DNA of 64,000 nucleotides from Meandrina meandrites. Its lineage: Eukaryota; Cnidaria; Anthozoa; Scleractinia; Meandrinidae. Position 1 is the first letter of the stretch. Every line of letters starts with the position of its first letter. This document shows, one piece after another, positions 24,630 to 36,486 of this stretch. The notes beneath the pieces were generated by a model, which did no database searches, had not been told where the DNA came from, and saw nothing but the letters and a program-made list of their open reading frames with translations. The position numbers and the translations under genes were made by a program. Where the stretch lies: the NCBI GenBank assembly GCA_963693305.1, contig OY855904.1:19709496-19773495 (forward strand), in the 5' to 3' direction.

Positions 24630-25802
24630 CTAAATATCAGATGCAACATTCAATATTTGATAATAAAAAAACTATGGCAGCTATAAAGATAAGGCTTGGT
24701 CTGGCAGAGGGATATAATACTATCTTTCTTGTGGTCAACTTGTAATTTAAGCAGTGAAAATTACCGATTAGGCGAAAGGCATAAAACGGTGTTGTCATTG
24801 CGTGAAATGGTGTGATGTTTATAAAATTAAAGTGTACGCAATGTATACTTGATGTATTAATACGTCATAACAGAAGGTAAAACAGGAGTGTAGTCATTAA
24901 TTCAGATAATAAATCATATAGAATCCCTTTGGGGAAGAAGTCATAGTTGTTTCCGATAAAAACTATTTTTTACCGTGTGCGAACGATGTGAAAATTTCCG
25001 TGACCTCCCAGTTGAGTAATAGCCAAACCTGATTGAACTGTAAACACTTCGCCCTACAGTAATCCACAGTACACCATCAGAAAATGTGCTTCAAGTTTTA
25101 GTGCAACAAAACCTTTTTTATGAACATTAACCATGTCCACGTAAATTCATATTAAATGAACTCCGAACGCTGTAATTTCCGTAACATTAATGGAGTACTG
25201 TTATATTTTCGCAGAGTACTGTTGTCACAGATACACTGTTTCTTAACAAGGTGTCGGCAGGTTACACTAGACATAACAGTTATTATTCAATTTTGTCCAA
25301 AACCAACCGGCAAAAACGGTGTCCGCAAGGTACCTCATTGAACTGCTCAGTTGGTGGAATTTGCCGCCTAGACTATATCATTTCCATCTAACATTCGGCA
25401 TGTCGGTGTTGGCTCGATCTTCCACCCCACTTTTCACTGAATCTATCGGTGCATCGCCCGTTTACTCACCCTGGCGAGTTCTTGTTCAGGTCAATATCAT
25501 GCTTGGCGAAATTCTTGAGAGTGGGCAAATGTACTACATCTCCTGCAAGTAATTGCAACATGTTCGCTTTTATCTCCATCTTAAATGGAATGTTATGTAA
25601 AATCAACATTCATTTCCACTCGTGCATAACCTCGTGCAAATCCATCTTTTTCTCATTGAAAGTCATTCCTGTTTACTTTGGAGGACGTGCCGGGTAATAA
25701 ACAACATCATCTCAGCATTTCATTCCTTCACATTGCATCTAACACTTTCAATAGAGCCCTTAAAAACATCGAGATGTACCACCACGCCCACTCATTTTAC
25801 AG
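24630..25802. other. Intergenic between two MITE copies
   Basis: No confident gene. A reverse-strand peptide of 36 codons at 25470-25579, beginning MEIKANMLQLLAGDVVHL and followed by a GTGAGT donor-like sequence, has plausible coding composition but no recognised family and no partner exon. Confidence 0.35.
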
Positions 25803-26067
25803 ACAACCTCCGAAAAAAATGGTCTGGAAGGTAAAAAGTGAACGCCTTAATTTCAACAACATTTAAATAGATCTAATCTACAGGTACACACAAGGTGTTT
25901 ATAAGCCCCCCTCTACCCCATATCAATGTTGCTTGTTGAAGTATTACTGAACATTTGTGATAGACAATATGGTGTGATTGAATTCTCTTGGTATACCTCA
26001 ACATTGAATAAGGGGGAGGGATAGACAGAAATAAGAAACCTTCCCAACATTTTGTGACGGAGGTTGT
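25803..26067 (+). mobile_element. MITE-like repeat, copy 2
   Basis: Second copy of the 24391 repeat, with both inverted ends: ACAACCTCCG at the left and CCTTCCCAACATTTTGTGACGGAGGTTGT at the right. Internal sequence matches copy 1 with scattered differences. Confidence 0.7.
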
Positions 26068-26307
26068 AGGTTGATAGTCAAGCCAGACTGCCGGTGAACA
26101 CCTTTTGAAGCTTTTTCGGTATTTAGACGAAGACGCATGTCTGTGACCGAATACTTGTGATATCAAAGAATGAACGAGTCGAGCATTTCGAGTGATTGAT
26201 AGGGGAGATAAATACACTTACTTTCCTGTTAATGATTGCTAAAAAGTAAAGGTAAGAGAAACTGATTCTGCTAAAATTATCCTTTCTTTTTAATGATGAT
26301 TAATTTT

Positions 26308-26422
26308 GCAAAAACTGATGAATTCTTGCAAGTGAAGATTTTTGAATCAAACATTTGAATCTGTGATTCTGAGGTGCCTGACATGTTTATACAGTAGGCA
26401 GACCTCGAGGGTCATGGGTACC
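26308..26422 (+). pseudogene. Relic of exon 2 of the secreted-protein family
   Basis: Reads AKTDEFL followed, across stops and small shifts, by CDSEV and GHGY. These are the same landmarks, in the same order and spacing, as exon 2 of the gene at 14207 (AKTDEFLEIKFF, SDSEM, GHGY). No other exon of this copy was found nearby. It is a third, dead family member and shows that a cluster once spanned this interval. Confidence 0.65.
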
Positions 26423-26429
26423 AAACTGG

Positions 26430-27955
26430 TGAAGGAGGAAGAAAGCGACAAAACAAAATTGTCAGGCACGTCATTGTGTGTGTGTTTTGCGTACCGTATT
26501 TTCTCGTATAGCCGTCACCTCGTTCCTCCCCTCCACCCATTTAGTGAAGATATTTGAAATTATGGCCATCCTTTGAATAACTGCCCACCCCATTCCTTTT
26601 ATACTAATTGTATTAAATTTAAAGATGTGAATAAAAATACCGGTATGCATGAAATCCATAGCTTTCAATTATAATTTCGCTTTAAAAGCCGCCCGCAGTG
26701 ACATCATTTTTAAACGACCACAAAGGAAATTCTATCTTCAAACAGTCGCGTGATATCGTTTCGTTAATGTTTTGTTTTTCTTAGGAAAAAGCCCTCACAC
26801 TGCCATCTTCCATTAAAGTTAGGAATAATGACTTCGAATGAATTGTCTCACATTGTGTGGTATACAGCCCGTACATCCAGCGGCCCACACAGTAGTAGCA
26901 TGCGTTGCAGCTGGACATGTCACAGAATCTTTAGACTGTCTGCGGCCCGGGCTACCCACAAAGCTGTGAATTTAAAATATTAATTTAGAGGTTTCTTGCT
27001 ACTTCATAGTTTAACGAGCTAAATCCAGATTAGCAAACGTTTGATATTAAATGACTATTTCCTGATTAAGTATTGAAGGAGGGGTTAATAATTAAGAGAA
27101 GTCTTCACCTTGTTACACTACCCAAAATTTAACTAATAAAATAAAATACTTTGCCCTTTTACTGTCAACATGGAAGTTTTATCAAGATGAACAATTATAC
27201 GGAATGCTGCATCCAAAACGTAAACCTTCCTTGTTCCTATAACGGCATGTCCTTCCTCCAGTATTGGGAAATGCACTCGGATTGGCTGTTTAATTACCTC
27301 CGATATGATAATGAGCTCATGTCAAGATTTTATTCAGTGATCTGGTGTCGATATAGGATTATGAATTAAATACTTCGTCATCTTATTTTTGAACTTACTT
27401 TCTGATATGTCAGAATTCTTAAATCTCTATGGAAACAAGGAAGAAATTAAATTGTTACTCTTTGGCGCCGGTGCAAGGTGCATTTCAGTTTGTCAAAAAA
27501 GAGACGAGGAATTGGCCTAGACGGTAAGTTAAAAAAACGACAGTGTATTATCAATATTAAGCAATACTTCCTTCAGCTAAGCGCACATCTGATTGCAAAG
27601 AAAGAGTTGAAAAGAGGTCTTCACCTTGCTACATACCCAGCTCTTGAATATCACATAACATTTACACGTTAAGACATATACGAGAAAAACAAACTCCACT
27701 TCACATAACGATTTCTTTCCTTATTTTTTGATACTTTAACTTTTTTTAAAAAAGAAAATGTATTTTAAAAAAGTATTTTCAAGAATAAACGTTCTTTTTG
27801 ACTGAAACGAAATATTTCTATTAAGGCTTCTCATTTTTGCAACTGAACTAAAATAACAGGATAAAGTTAACAGCGGAACTCATTGATATTTTTACTGCTG
27901 AAGGGAGTTGTCGCCGAGATACACAACAATTTCAAATTTAAACTTTAAATGTTTC
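26430..27955. other. Intergenic, no gene seen
   Basis: AT-rich, with only short open frames lacking recognisable domains. The last 170 bp may belong to the long terminal repeat of the adjacent BEL/Pao element, but no second copy is present in the window to prove it. Confidence 0.4.
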
Positions 27956-28112
27956 TTTTAACTACAAAAGGTTCAACAAAATGTCTTGCTTTTTCCAAAT
28001 CGTTCGCAGAACACGTTTTTTCAAGTCACCAGTCCCCCGGTAACCTAGCCTGCGGGCTAAGAAACCAAGCCTGCTAACTAATTTCCAGTTTTTTCGCGGG
28101 AACTCCGCGACA
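27956..28112 (-). repeat. 3' terminal direct repeat (partial LTR)
   Basis: 157 bp matching 30547-30703 with about four mismatches. In element orientation it begins TGTCGCGGAGTTCCCGCG, with the TG expected of an LTR. No CA end is visible at the other side, so the shared part may be only a portion of the LTR. Confidence 0.75.
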
Positions 28113-28284
28113 CTCCCCAGGAGAAAGTTCCAATTTCTGAGGAAAGGAGTTTCTGCATCAGTTGCCTTGCTCGGGTAGCTGCGGCTCGGGTGGGACGCAT
28201 AGTGGTGGAGGTAATTTCCTTTAACTGTTCTCCATCCTGCGTCATGTCACCTTTCTCACCAATACCACATTCTAACGGTGTCAT
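28113..28284 (-). pseudogene. Pol C-terminal remnant of BEL/Pao element
   Basis: The reverse frame contains MRPTRAAATRARQLMQ close to the LTR start. A basic alanine-rich tail of this kind ends many BEL/Pao pol proteins. It joins abruptly to protease-linker sequence at about 28281, marking the deletion junction. Confidence 0.55.
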
Positions 28285-28760
28285 GGAACTGAGTTCTGAA
28301 TGGCTTCATCATCATCACAATCATTGACAGGTTCCTTGATTCCAATAGGTTCCAGTTTCCAAAATTCATCCAAGTTTGGTTTCAAAAAGTCACTTGAGAT
28401 CTCCAGAGGAGCCACAAAGGACTGCTGATAGGAATAACAGTGTGTTCCAGCCATAAGGAACATTGAAACTTCTGACGTTTTGTTTTCTTCAGTTGGCAGT
28501 CGACCAGAGAGAATCCAACCCAGATGAGATCCAAGTAAATACAATCCAGGTCTGACTTTTTTCCTCTCCGGTAAAACCAAATCACTGTAGTAGTCATTTC
28601 CAATTAACAATTCCACACTTGATACCTCTAGTTCATTTGGGAGAGTGTCAGCAAGTTCATGGTCCCTAACCAGGAGTTCAAAGTGCTCAGAATGGACAGG
28701 TGCTCTCTGAATCATTCCAGTAATATTTGGAACCACATTTGCTTGAATGTTCATTGTCTC

Positions 28761-28793
<33 letters not shown>

Positions 28794-29321
28794 TTTAGTC
28801 TTAAGCTCCTTGGCCTTTGTAGAGCCAAAAGTGAAGACAGTCAGGATTTCAGTATTGCTGGGTTTCAGTTGAAGTTTATTTACTAAATCTTCACTTATGT
28901 AGGTTCTCTGGCTTCCACAATCTAGCAAAAGTCGGGTAGACAGCTTCTTTGAAGTCTCGAGGTTCACAGTATCTGCCAGTGCAGTCTGCATAAGTACCTG
29001 TTCACCAGAAACCAAAAGTGAACTTTCAGTTTCAAGCGCCATTAAGGGGTCAGTAGACATAGCCACAGTTTCATGTTCTTCATTAGAGAAAAACCTTCTA
29101 GGGCAAAGACTTCTGTGATGATTTCCAACTTTCTGGCAGTGAAAACATGGCTTGCTTACTTTGCAATCTTTCAGTAAATGATTTGGCTTTAAACAGATGA
29201 AACAACTTCCTTTGATTTTTACCTTTCTTGACTCAACGGTTGGATACGTTTTACACTGGGCACTCCAGTGATCCTTTCTTTGGCAGTAAAAATAGCCCAA
29301 CGTTTGACCTTCAGTGGAAGA
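28281..29321 (-). pseudogene. BEL/Pao zinc knuckles and aspartic protease
   Basis: From N to C: CCHC-type knuckles (CQRKDHWSAQC, CFICLKPNHLLKDC, CFHCQKVGNHHRSLC), then a retropepsin-like domain of the DUF1758/A17 kind. That domain has the catalytic motif LLLDCGSQRTYI (Asp-Cys-Gly in place of Asp-Ser/Thr-Gly) and the typical VELLIGNDYY and GLYLLGSHLGWILSG motifs. The open stretch has no ATG start of its own. It is in frame with gag but separated from it by a TAA at 29322-29324. It ends in the linker that normally precedes reverse transcriptase. Confidence 0.78.
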
Positions 29322-29565
29322 TTATTCATGTCCAGAAAGTAAGGCACCAGTAGTTGTGACTCCAGACCATTTTGGAAAGGGTGATTTCTGGTTTTGAGAC
29401 TTCACTGTGGTATCTTGGCCTTCAGGGCTCTGAATCATTGGAGTTTGACGTTCGCCAACCTCTTGAGCACAAACATAACTCTTGAAAGCCTTTCGGATGC
29501 TTTCCACTGTCCATTTCTCCTCCATATCCTTGTACTCTTCCATCCGGGATACCACTGCCTTTGGC

Positions 29566-29596
<31 letters not shown>

Positions 29597-29946
29597 CCTG
29601 GTCCAGATTTTCACCAAGGGCTTTAAGAGAACGAAGAGGCTTCTCAATTGTGTCATAGGTTTCACGGAGTTTAGCAGTGACAGCTGAAGAGACAGGAAGA
29701 TCCATTAATGCTGAGAAGTGAGCATCCATCATGAGATCTTGTCTCCCATATCTCTCTTGAAGTAAATTTATCGCTACTTCATAGTTCGAGTTAGTTAGTT
29801 CCAGCCCAGAGATAACTGCACTTGCAGCTCCTTCCAATTCAACTTTCAAATAGTTAAATTTGTCCACAGGTTGAAGATTTGGATTTCTGTGAATGGAGGC
29901 ATTAAATGAATCCCAAAATTCCTGCCACTTCAGAACATCTCCATTG

Positions 29947-29981
<35 letters not shown>

Positions 29982-30589
29982 GGGAGTGTGACGAGAAATT
30001 GAAGTACCAAATTGTTTTTCCAATTCAAGACGTTTTTGTTCCACTTCTGCTTTCATCTTAAGTTCTATTTCTGTAGTTGTCCTTTTGAGCTCCATTTCCT
30101 GCTCAGTTTGGGCCAACTTTCTCTTAGCCTCCAACTCCACTTCCAATTTCTTTAGCTCATGTTCACGCTGTTTGTCTACTTGACTCTGCTTCAACATTTC
30201 CAATTCCAGTTTCATCTTTTCCATTTGAATCTCTTTCTCTTGGTTAAGTTTTACCAGTTGAAGGTCCTTCTCTTGTTGAAGTTTTTCCATTTGAAGTTCT
30301 CTTTGATGAGCTCTTTCTTTCTCTCTTCCCTCCTTTTCAGTTGTTTCCTGTAGTCTTCCATTTCATTTTCCAGTCGCTGACTTTTAGCTTCGTCCTCTTT
30401 GGATGCGCGCCTCTTGTAGCTGTTGTAGTAAATCTTTATAAGTTTCGAGATTTCTCTCCAACTTGAGAAGTAATTGGTTGACTTTGTCCTCGGTTTCATC
30501 CAGAGAAACATCTTCTTGAAGGAAGGTTTCATGTTTTCAGGAAGGTTTTTAACTACAAAGGGTTCAACAAAATGTCTTGCTTTTTCCAA
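29322..30589 (-). pseudogene. BEL/Pao gag, frameshifted
   Basis: Two overlapping reverse frames (30251-30589 and 29322-30290) encode a long Glu/Lys/Gln-rich coiled coil and then a DUF1759-type gag core (LPKLELQKFNGDVLKWQEFW, then VDKFNYLKVELEGAA and INLLQERYG). The shift between the frames lies near 30270-30290. Gag would assemble the particle that packages element RNA. Confidence 0.75.
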
Positions 30590-30703
30590 ATCGTTTGCAG
30601 AACACGTTTTTTCAAGTCACCAGTCCCCCGGTAACCTAGCCTGCAGGCTAAGAAACCAAGCCTGCTAACTAGTTTCCAGTTTTTTCGCGGGAACTCCGCG
30701 ACA
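30547..30703 (-). repeat. 5' terminal direct repeat (partial LTR)
   Basis: Counterpart of 27956-28112. The first gag-like frame begins inside it, which is unusual for an intact LTR and suggests that part of the 5' LTR and leader has been lost. Confidence 0.7.
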
Positions 30704-31020
30704 GGAGTGCCATCACGAAAAATTAAGAGTTGCACAATATATCAGAAAAGCGTATTAGTTTTCTGATTAGGAAGTTTCAAGTCAGGACGCAAGGTCACCA
30801 AGAAGTATAATAAAGGTGCTTGCAGAGAGATTACTCAAAGCAAGACTGTATTCAGGAAGAAAACGACTGTGCGCGGTGAGTATAAAGTATCTAATGCTGA
30901 CAACTTTTTGTAGCGTTTCAAAAGTTAGTATGTCGTGTCTTCATCCTCGTGATTTCTTTTTTGCTTTATATAGTAGTCGACTTTGTGAGGTAAAAAGATA
31001 CCAACGACAAAGGAATCAAG

Positions 31021-32491
31021 ATGTTCCGTGGTTTGACTTCTCTCCTCGCGATTCTTTTCGTTTTATCAACTGCCGTCGGTAAGCGAAAAGCTTTATTTAT
31101 TTCTAAAATAAGACTACGCATCGCAGGATCGCAACCTTTCCACCAGTTCAAGTAACCCTGTCCATCTCTATGTCATTTACTTCAGTCAGTTTAATCTGAA
31201 TGAGATAAGACTCACATCAAAAAGTCGATTTCCACGATACCGCACCCACCTGGCTGAGAGTGATTTTCCACATTTTGTAGTTTACTACGCAGTTTCTTTA
31301 GTTTAAATTCGTCTACTGCAGGTTTGTTCTTTTTCTGTTCGATTTTACTTGAACAGCAGTTAAAATAAGGACACCGGAGGGATCACAAACAACTGGGCCC
31401 CGAATGTCAACCACATATTGTCCCTGATGGGCCTCTATTAGTTCGATTGTGTTTATGGAGGAAAAAAAGAATAATTCTTTGTTTACCTAAGTAAATGAAT
31501 TCTTTTCCATTCACATGTGCAGATGCCAATACTGAAGAATCCTTAGAGCTAAAGATGTATGATCACGACTTTCAACCCTCACATGCTCAGATGACTGAGA
31601 TGTTAAAAGGAGGCAGACTTTGAAGGACATGGCTACGAAAAGAAAGCTACTTTACGTTTGGTACAAGAACCTGGAAGTGACAAACCTAGGGACGACAGAA
31701 CACACTTGTACTACAAGATAACGAGCTGATTGTAGGTGCAGGAGATTTACCGAGAAATACACACTTTGTTGGCAGGTAAATGAAAATTTTTCTTACCTCG
31801 GATAGGTAAATAACCGAACATGTCTTTTATTGTTATACTTATACTTTTATAGTTATATTTATAATTCTGCTGAATGTCTCGTGAATTAATTTTAAAATCA
31901 CATATAAACTCCATTCGAGCTCGAAGGATTTTTTTTTCGGATTCGGGAAATTACTCAACTAGAAAGACAAATTAATCTATAGTGAAAATTGAAGCCTAAG
32001 TTTTTATTTGTGGCCATTTCTTAAACAACTAGACTTTATAAGTCTTAAGGTTCCGCATGTAAACATGGGTATGTTTTAAGAATTGTTTAATAGAAGCATA
32101 AAGTGGTTCTCAAGAACATCAGCTGCATCAGCACTGCTTTGCACTATGCGGAATTAAAAGAAAGGTTTACCGTAAGCGAAAGCGATAATTTTTCCTGAGT
32201 TAAAGAGAAAACAGAACCTCGACATGCTTTTTTCGATCTGTTTTAGGTGCTTTTGGATTGGACATGGTCATCAAATACAACAAGGAGGTCAAATTCAGCC
32301 GTTTGGACAACATGCAGCAGTGTAAAGCAGGAGTGGAAATTCATTTCAGGAATGACAGCTGCCATGAGAATGGCAACATCTCTAAATGCCGTCAGAAGCG
32401 CGGCGCACCCTATGGCTCATGCTGGGTCTGCATGTCGACCAGGGGCGTGAAACTTGAAAAAAAGCCAACAGAAAAACTTAGGCAGCATTAG
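31021..32491 (+). pseudogene. Broken paralogue of the 14207 secreted protein
   Basis: Exon 1 (31021-31078) encodes the signal peptide MFRGLTSLLAILFVLSTAVG and ends in GTAAGC. Like exon 1 of the 14207 gene it is 58 nt. Exon 2 begins at about 31524 (DANTEESLELKMYDHDFQ), gains one base near 31607 that shifts the frame, then continues with the landmarks GHGYEKKA and HLYYK. Two stops follow before a GTAAATG donor near 31775. The last exon (about 32248-32491) keeps the cysteine module (QQCKAGVEIHF, SCWVCMS) and ends EKLRQH, with no poly-Arg. The segment matching exons 2 and 3 of the other gene is continuous here, so this copy lacks that intron. Coding potential is lost, but the loss looks recent. 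Confidence 0.72.
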
Positions 32492-33048
32492 TAGTAGAAT
32501 TTTTTCTTTTTTTTTTCTTTCGGCACAGAAAAAGGTTAGAAATTTTAATTCTAGTAACTTTAGAGCGGTTTCACGCGATGAAGCAACTATAAAATCAGAA
32601 AAAAGCTACGTGCAGTTTGTTAGTTTTGGTCAGTAATAATAAATTTGATGCGCTATTTTACAATATTAACGATGAAGATACCCAACCGGTGTTAATGGCA
32701 AATTGGTAACTTTCCAAAATGGCTCGTTCCCATCCTCAGTTGTATTTTCTTTCTATCATATTCGAGGAATACAGGTAGATGATTGTCCGTAGCCTGTGTA
32801 CAGCCGTCCCGCTTCCCTCAAAAAAATCGGGGAGGGAACGTCTGTGTTATGGCGGCTTAATCGTGTTCCGCGGCGGGTGGTTTCCCCGGAATGTGTGGGA
32901 AATGATTTGATTGGCTTTCACAAAAATTATTTTAATTTATTCTGCATAATACCAAAACCGTGTTTTGATTGGCTAAAATTTTCGCGGGTGTTATGTATTA
33001 GCTGGAGTAATTCCAAATCATTCCAGCGAGCGCGCGAGTCAACATGCT

Positions 33049-33255
33049 ATGATGAGTTCATCTTCAATTATTTGTGTGCTCTGCAGAAATTGTTTAGTCA
33101 ATAAGTGCGACAAAAATTTGGTAGACGCTCGCAAGAGTACAGCATTCAACGCAAGGCAAGAAATATTATCGTTGGACATCAAAGTAAAGATAAATTCTGC
33201 CCACATTTGCAGAAATTGTCTCATCTTGCTGAAGATACGGTGTAATGGGGGTTAA
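33049..33255 (+). pseudogene. CxxC...CxxC fragment inside the TIR element
   Basis: A 68-codon frame with CVLCRNC followed by about 40 residues and HICRNCL, the spacing of a small zinc-binding fold. It ends shortly after the second pair. It could be the first exon of the protein of the parental autonomous element or a captured host exon. Family not named with confidence. Confidence 0.4.
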
Positions 33256-33881
33256 CAGGCCTGCACATCTCCTACGTTCGTGACATTTGTATTATTTTGC
33301 CTGAAATTTGGTCTTTCGACCTTTCAGCGTCTCACTTGTTTCTGAAGGGCAAGCTATGTTGTATCATTTGGAGGCAGTACAGAGGCAGTATAAGTTGAGA
33401 AGAGCCGTAAGACTGTGGTCTAGCAAATGTCTAGAGGTTATAGGTCTGCACAGTTTCCTGTTTTTAAAATTTGACACCTCTAGCTCTGTAATTTGCCACA
33501 CGTTTCGCTAATGCGTTTTATTTTGGTTCATTTCTATTTGCAAGATATGCTATAAGCTCTCAAAGTGTTCTCTCTGGAAGGACAAGGTATGAAATTTCCG
33601 TGAAAATGTTGATTACTTGCATTTATATTTGCGATACCGAGCCCGGCTTTGTTCCAAGATGTATTGATCTAATCACGGATGGCATATTTATCTTTGTCCG
33701 GCCTCGCCAGAGACTCTTATAACTTTACTTTGAGAAAGCTAAAAGTTGATTTTACAGAGACATTCTTTGTTGTATAGGTTATGCTACTTGCATTGATTTG
33801 ATGGAGAGTTTTGTCTCTTGAGGTCGATGATTAGTTTCAACCTCCCTTGTTCGTTATGTTCCCGGGGGCCGGGGTTATGTT

Positions 33882-34096
33882 TAGACTGCGAGCAGTCTCT
33901 CTTTTGCTGAGAAATCGACGAACGGTAAGCTGCGAAGCCGCGATCGGCAAACAGCGGGGGCGCCAGCCACAGCGAAAAGAGAGTGAGAGTCTCTCTTTTC
34001 GCTGTTTGCCGATCGCGGCTTCGCCGCTCTCTCATCGCGGCTTTGCCGCTTACCGTTCGTCGATTTCTCAGCAAAAGAGAGACTGCTCGCAGTCTA
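33882..34096. mobile_element. Palindromic MITE, 9-bp target duplication, nested
   Basis: Inverted arms beginning TAGACTGCGAGCAGTCTC and continuing through GCTGAGAAATCGACGAACGG into a centre with further GCGGCTTCGCCGCT palindromes. Flanked by GGTTATGTT at 33873-33881 and 34097-34105. A 9-bp duplication is typical of Mutator-like elements. The tip itself is palindromic (AGACTGCGAGCAGTCT). Confidence 0.8.
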
Positions 34097-34277
34097 GGTT
34101 ATGTTACGTTCACCACGATTCAAATCTCACACGCGGATACCCGATATGATAATTTATGTGAAATTTAAATCGAGAACAGCAGGATATTGGAACACGATTA
34201 TCGCCGCCACAACACAGACGTTCCCTACCCGGATTTTTTTAGGGGAGCGGGACGGCTGTACACAGGCTAATTGTCCG

Positions 34278-36486
34278 AGGATAATTGATTGGAAAGAAAA
34301 CATTTTGGCGACCTGTCCATTAAGATTTCTTTTATAATGATGATGGAGTTTTATTTCTTATTTTAAACTTAGAGTTTTTTCATTATCAAGAATGGATACT
34401 TAACAAGTAGTTTTCTTGCGTTCGTTGAACTAATACCCCATTCACACCAAAGCTTAAACACGCTTAAAAGCTGTTTAGCTAAACACGGTTTAAAATTGTT
34501 TCCTTTATAGAAGTTGCTAACTGATGTTTGTTGACTTCAAATTTAGCACAATGAAATCGCAAGTTTGTGCTTACTGGAACCCTATGCAAAATTTAGTCTT
34601 TCATTTTTGTGTTGCTGATTTTCATTTTGTCGAGCCTGGTTTAACTAAACATGTTTTGTTGGTGTAAATTGGACATAAGTAACATAGTTTTTTGGTAACA
34701 GTGTTGTGTTGATTACAAACGTGTCTTTTAGATTCTATCTCCCTTTTTAAATTCGTTTCAACTGAGCTAAAAATAGAATTAACGAAACTCCCATTTGCAA
34801 ATATAGAAGTCCATGTGTTAGGTATTCCCCTCAAAGGCAGATTGTATTACGCAGATAAATGTCCCATGCGACATATTTCAATTTATTAAAAATGCTTCAT
34901 TGAATATGCTGTAGTTGAAGATACATGTTACACCACTTTAAAAACCTGAAAATATTAAAAGGATTATCATACGTTATAATAAGATCAGAATTGGTTTGAT
35001 TATAAATAGGTAAGTGTACTTCAGCCGATGCTAATTCTTAAAAGAGAACATAAGTTATTGATATGAAAACTGTCGTGTGGAAATTCATCGATATTTCTCG
35101 AAAATTCCTGCAACATTTATAGACCGTTAGTCATCTTTATTATACTGTAGACGATAGCGGAAATTTTAATTCAGCTTGAAGATTTGCTTCCAGTAGAAAA
35201 AGTTGCCCATTTATGCCAGTCTTTTTTTTGCTTTTTAAGGAATCGTGAATGTTTTAAAATATTTCTTCGAAAGGTAAATTAACTGTCATATTTCCCAACT
35301 TCACTCGTTGAAAAGACGTTAAATTAACGAGTGCGACCGGTTAGATCTCCTATATTGTAAATTAACAAGCACACAGAACCTCGATTTAGTCACTCAAAAA
35401 CCCTTAAGCATAAAATATATTTAGCAAAGCGAAGTGACATGAAGATTTATTACAAGGCAACAGTACTAAAAGCAACACACGCAAGGCGGGTATTTATTCG
35501 AGATTAACAAGCCTTTTTTACAGTTTAGTTTATCTTTCAGTTATTAACAAGTAAATCCTTAAAGAGCTTATGTGGCCCTCTAAAAATTAAATACGCAGTA
35601 TTTTCTGCCTTACTCTGACATTATTGCAAAAAGATACTTTTAATCTTTTTAATACTCAAGGGATAAAAAGATAAGCCTCGTTTCCCTTTGACAAGGCTAA
35701 CCTCCGATCTTTTATGGTATTGAGGAGGGTCATTCAGTTGATCTCAGCTGCCAGGCCATTAAAAAGCCAGATGCTGGGCGTAATCTAGATAGTCTTCTGT
35801 AAATTCTGTTTTAAACATATTCAATTAAACTGGATATTTCAAGGGAAAACACGTCACATGGAAGAATCACCTTATGGACCTTTGCTTGCTTCAAATCCTA
35901 GACAAAAGCGACTGCTATGCTTAGCTCACAGTCGACTTTCAATAGTCTGGATGAGTTGCAACTATTCTGGAGAATAACTGACAAATTGTCATATCGATTT
36001 CATTGTTTTTATTAAGAACTAAGGCAACGAAACTTTTTTATTTAGTATTTCTCAAGTTAGGATTAACAAGGGATTACCCAGATGAAGAAAAATAAATTCT
36101 TACTTTTATGCTGACACACTGAAAGGAGAAACAATAAAAGTTAAAGGCAACATTTAGCCCGACGCCAGTACAGCAATGGCTGTCAGTTCTCAAGACTCAC
36201 ATCTCTCTTTGACAAGGCATACGAGTGCTAACGCTTTCGTGCTGCACTCGTCGTATTTCATTTAATGAAGCGTTTTTGAATAACACTCTTAAAAAAATAA
36301 ATCCCTAATTCCTGCGCGCTTAAGTTCTTTGAACCCTATAGAGACAAATCTGTTTAGCTTTGCCGCTGATTTGCATAACAATTTGTTTAGCGTTATAAGA
36401 ACAGACAGCCTTCCACCCGACTTAAATCGCAACAAATTTCCAAAGACGAACACAAGACGTTTGAAAATCCTTGGATTCGTAGGACG
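34278..36486. other. Intergenic upstream of the GPCR, no gene seen
   Basis: AT-rich, with no recognised coding region. A forward frame at 36329-36514 overlaps the GPCR start and is not supported. The promoter of the receptor should lie here, but no motif was identified. Confidence 0.4.

Larger units (their letters stand above)
27956..30703 (-). mobile_element. BEL/Pao LTR retrotransposon, internally deleted
   Basis: Reverse-strand gag and protease regions plus the extreme C terminus of pol, bounded by 157-bp direct repeats. The reverse transcriptase, RNase H and integrase that should lie between the protease and the pol end are missing, with the junction near 28281. Frameshifts and stops interrupt what remains. 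Confidence 0.8.
32790..34269. mobile_element. Non-autonomous TIR element with 8-bp target duplication
   Basis: 1.48 kb between TAGCCTGTGTACAGCCGTCC and its inverted copy GGACGGCTGTACACAGGCTA, with homology of the ends extending about 85 bp (through GGGAACGTCTGTGTT). It is flanked by ATTGTCCG at 32782-32789 and 34270-34277. An 8-bp duplication fits hAT- or Mutator-like insertion. The interior holds a short zinc-binding-like fragment and a nested MITE but no transposase. Confidence 0.75.

Noticed and set aside
25470..25579. Reverse-strand 36-codon exon candidate followed by GTGAGT
   Set aside because: Coding-like composition, but no acceptor partner, no recognised family and very short; kept only as a note.
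25873..26217. 114-codon minus-strand frame across MITE copy 2
   Set aside because: Most of it is MITE sequence that also occurs, out of frame, in copy 1; no domain.
30816..31082. 88-codon forward frame overlapping exon 1 of the 31021 pseudogene
   Set aside because: It is in another frame than the signal-peptide exon that matches the paralogue at 14207.
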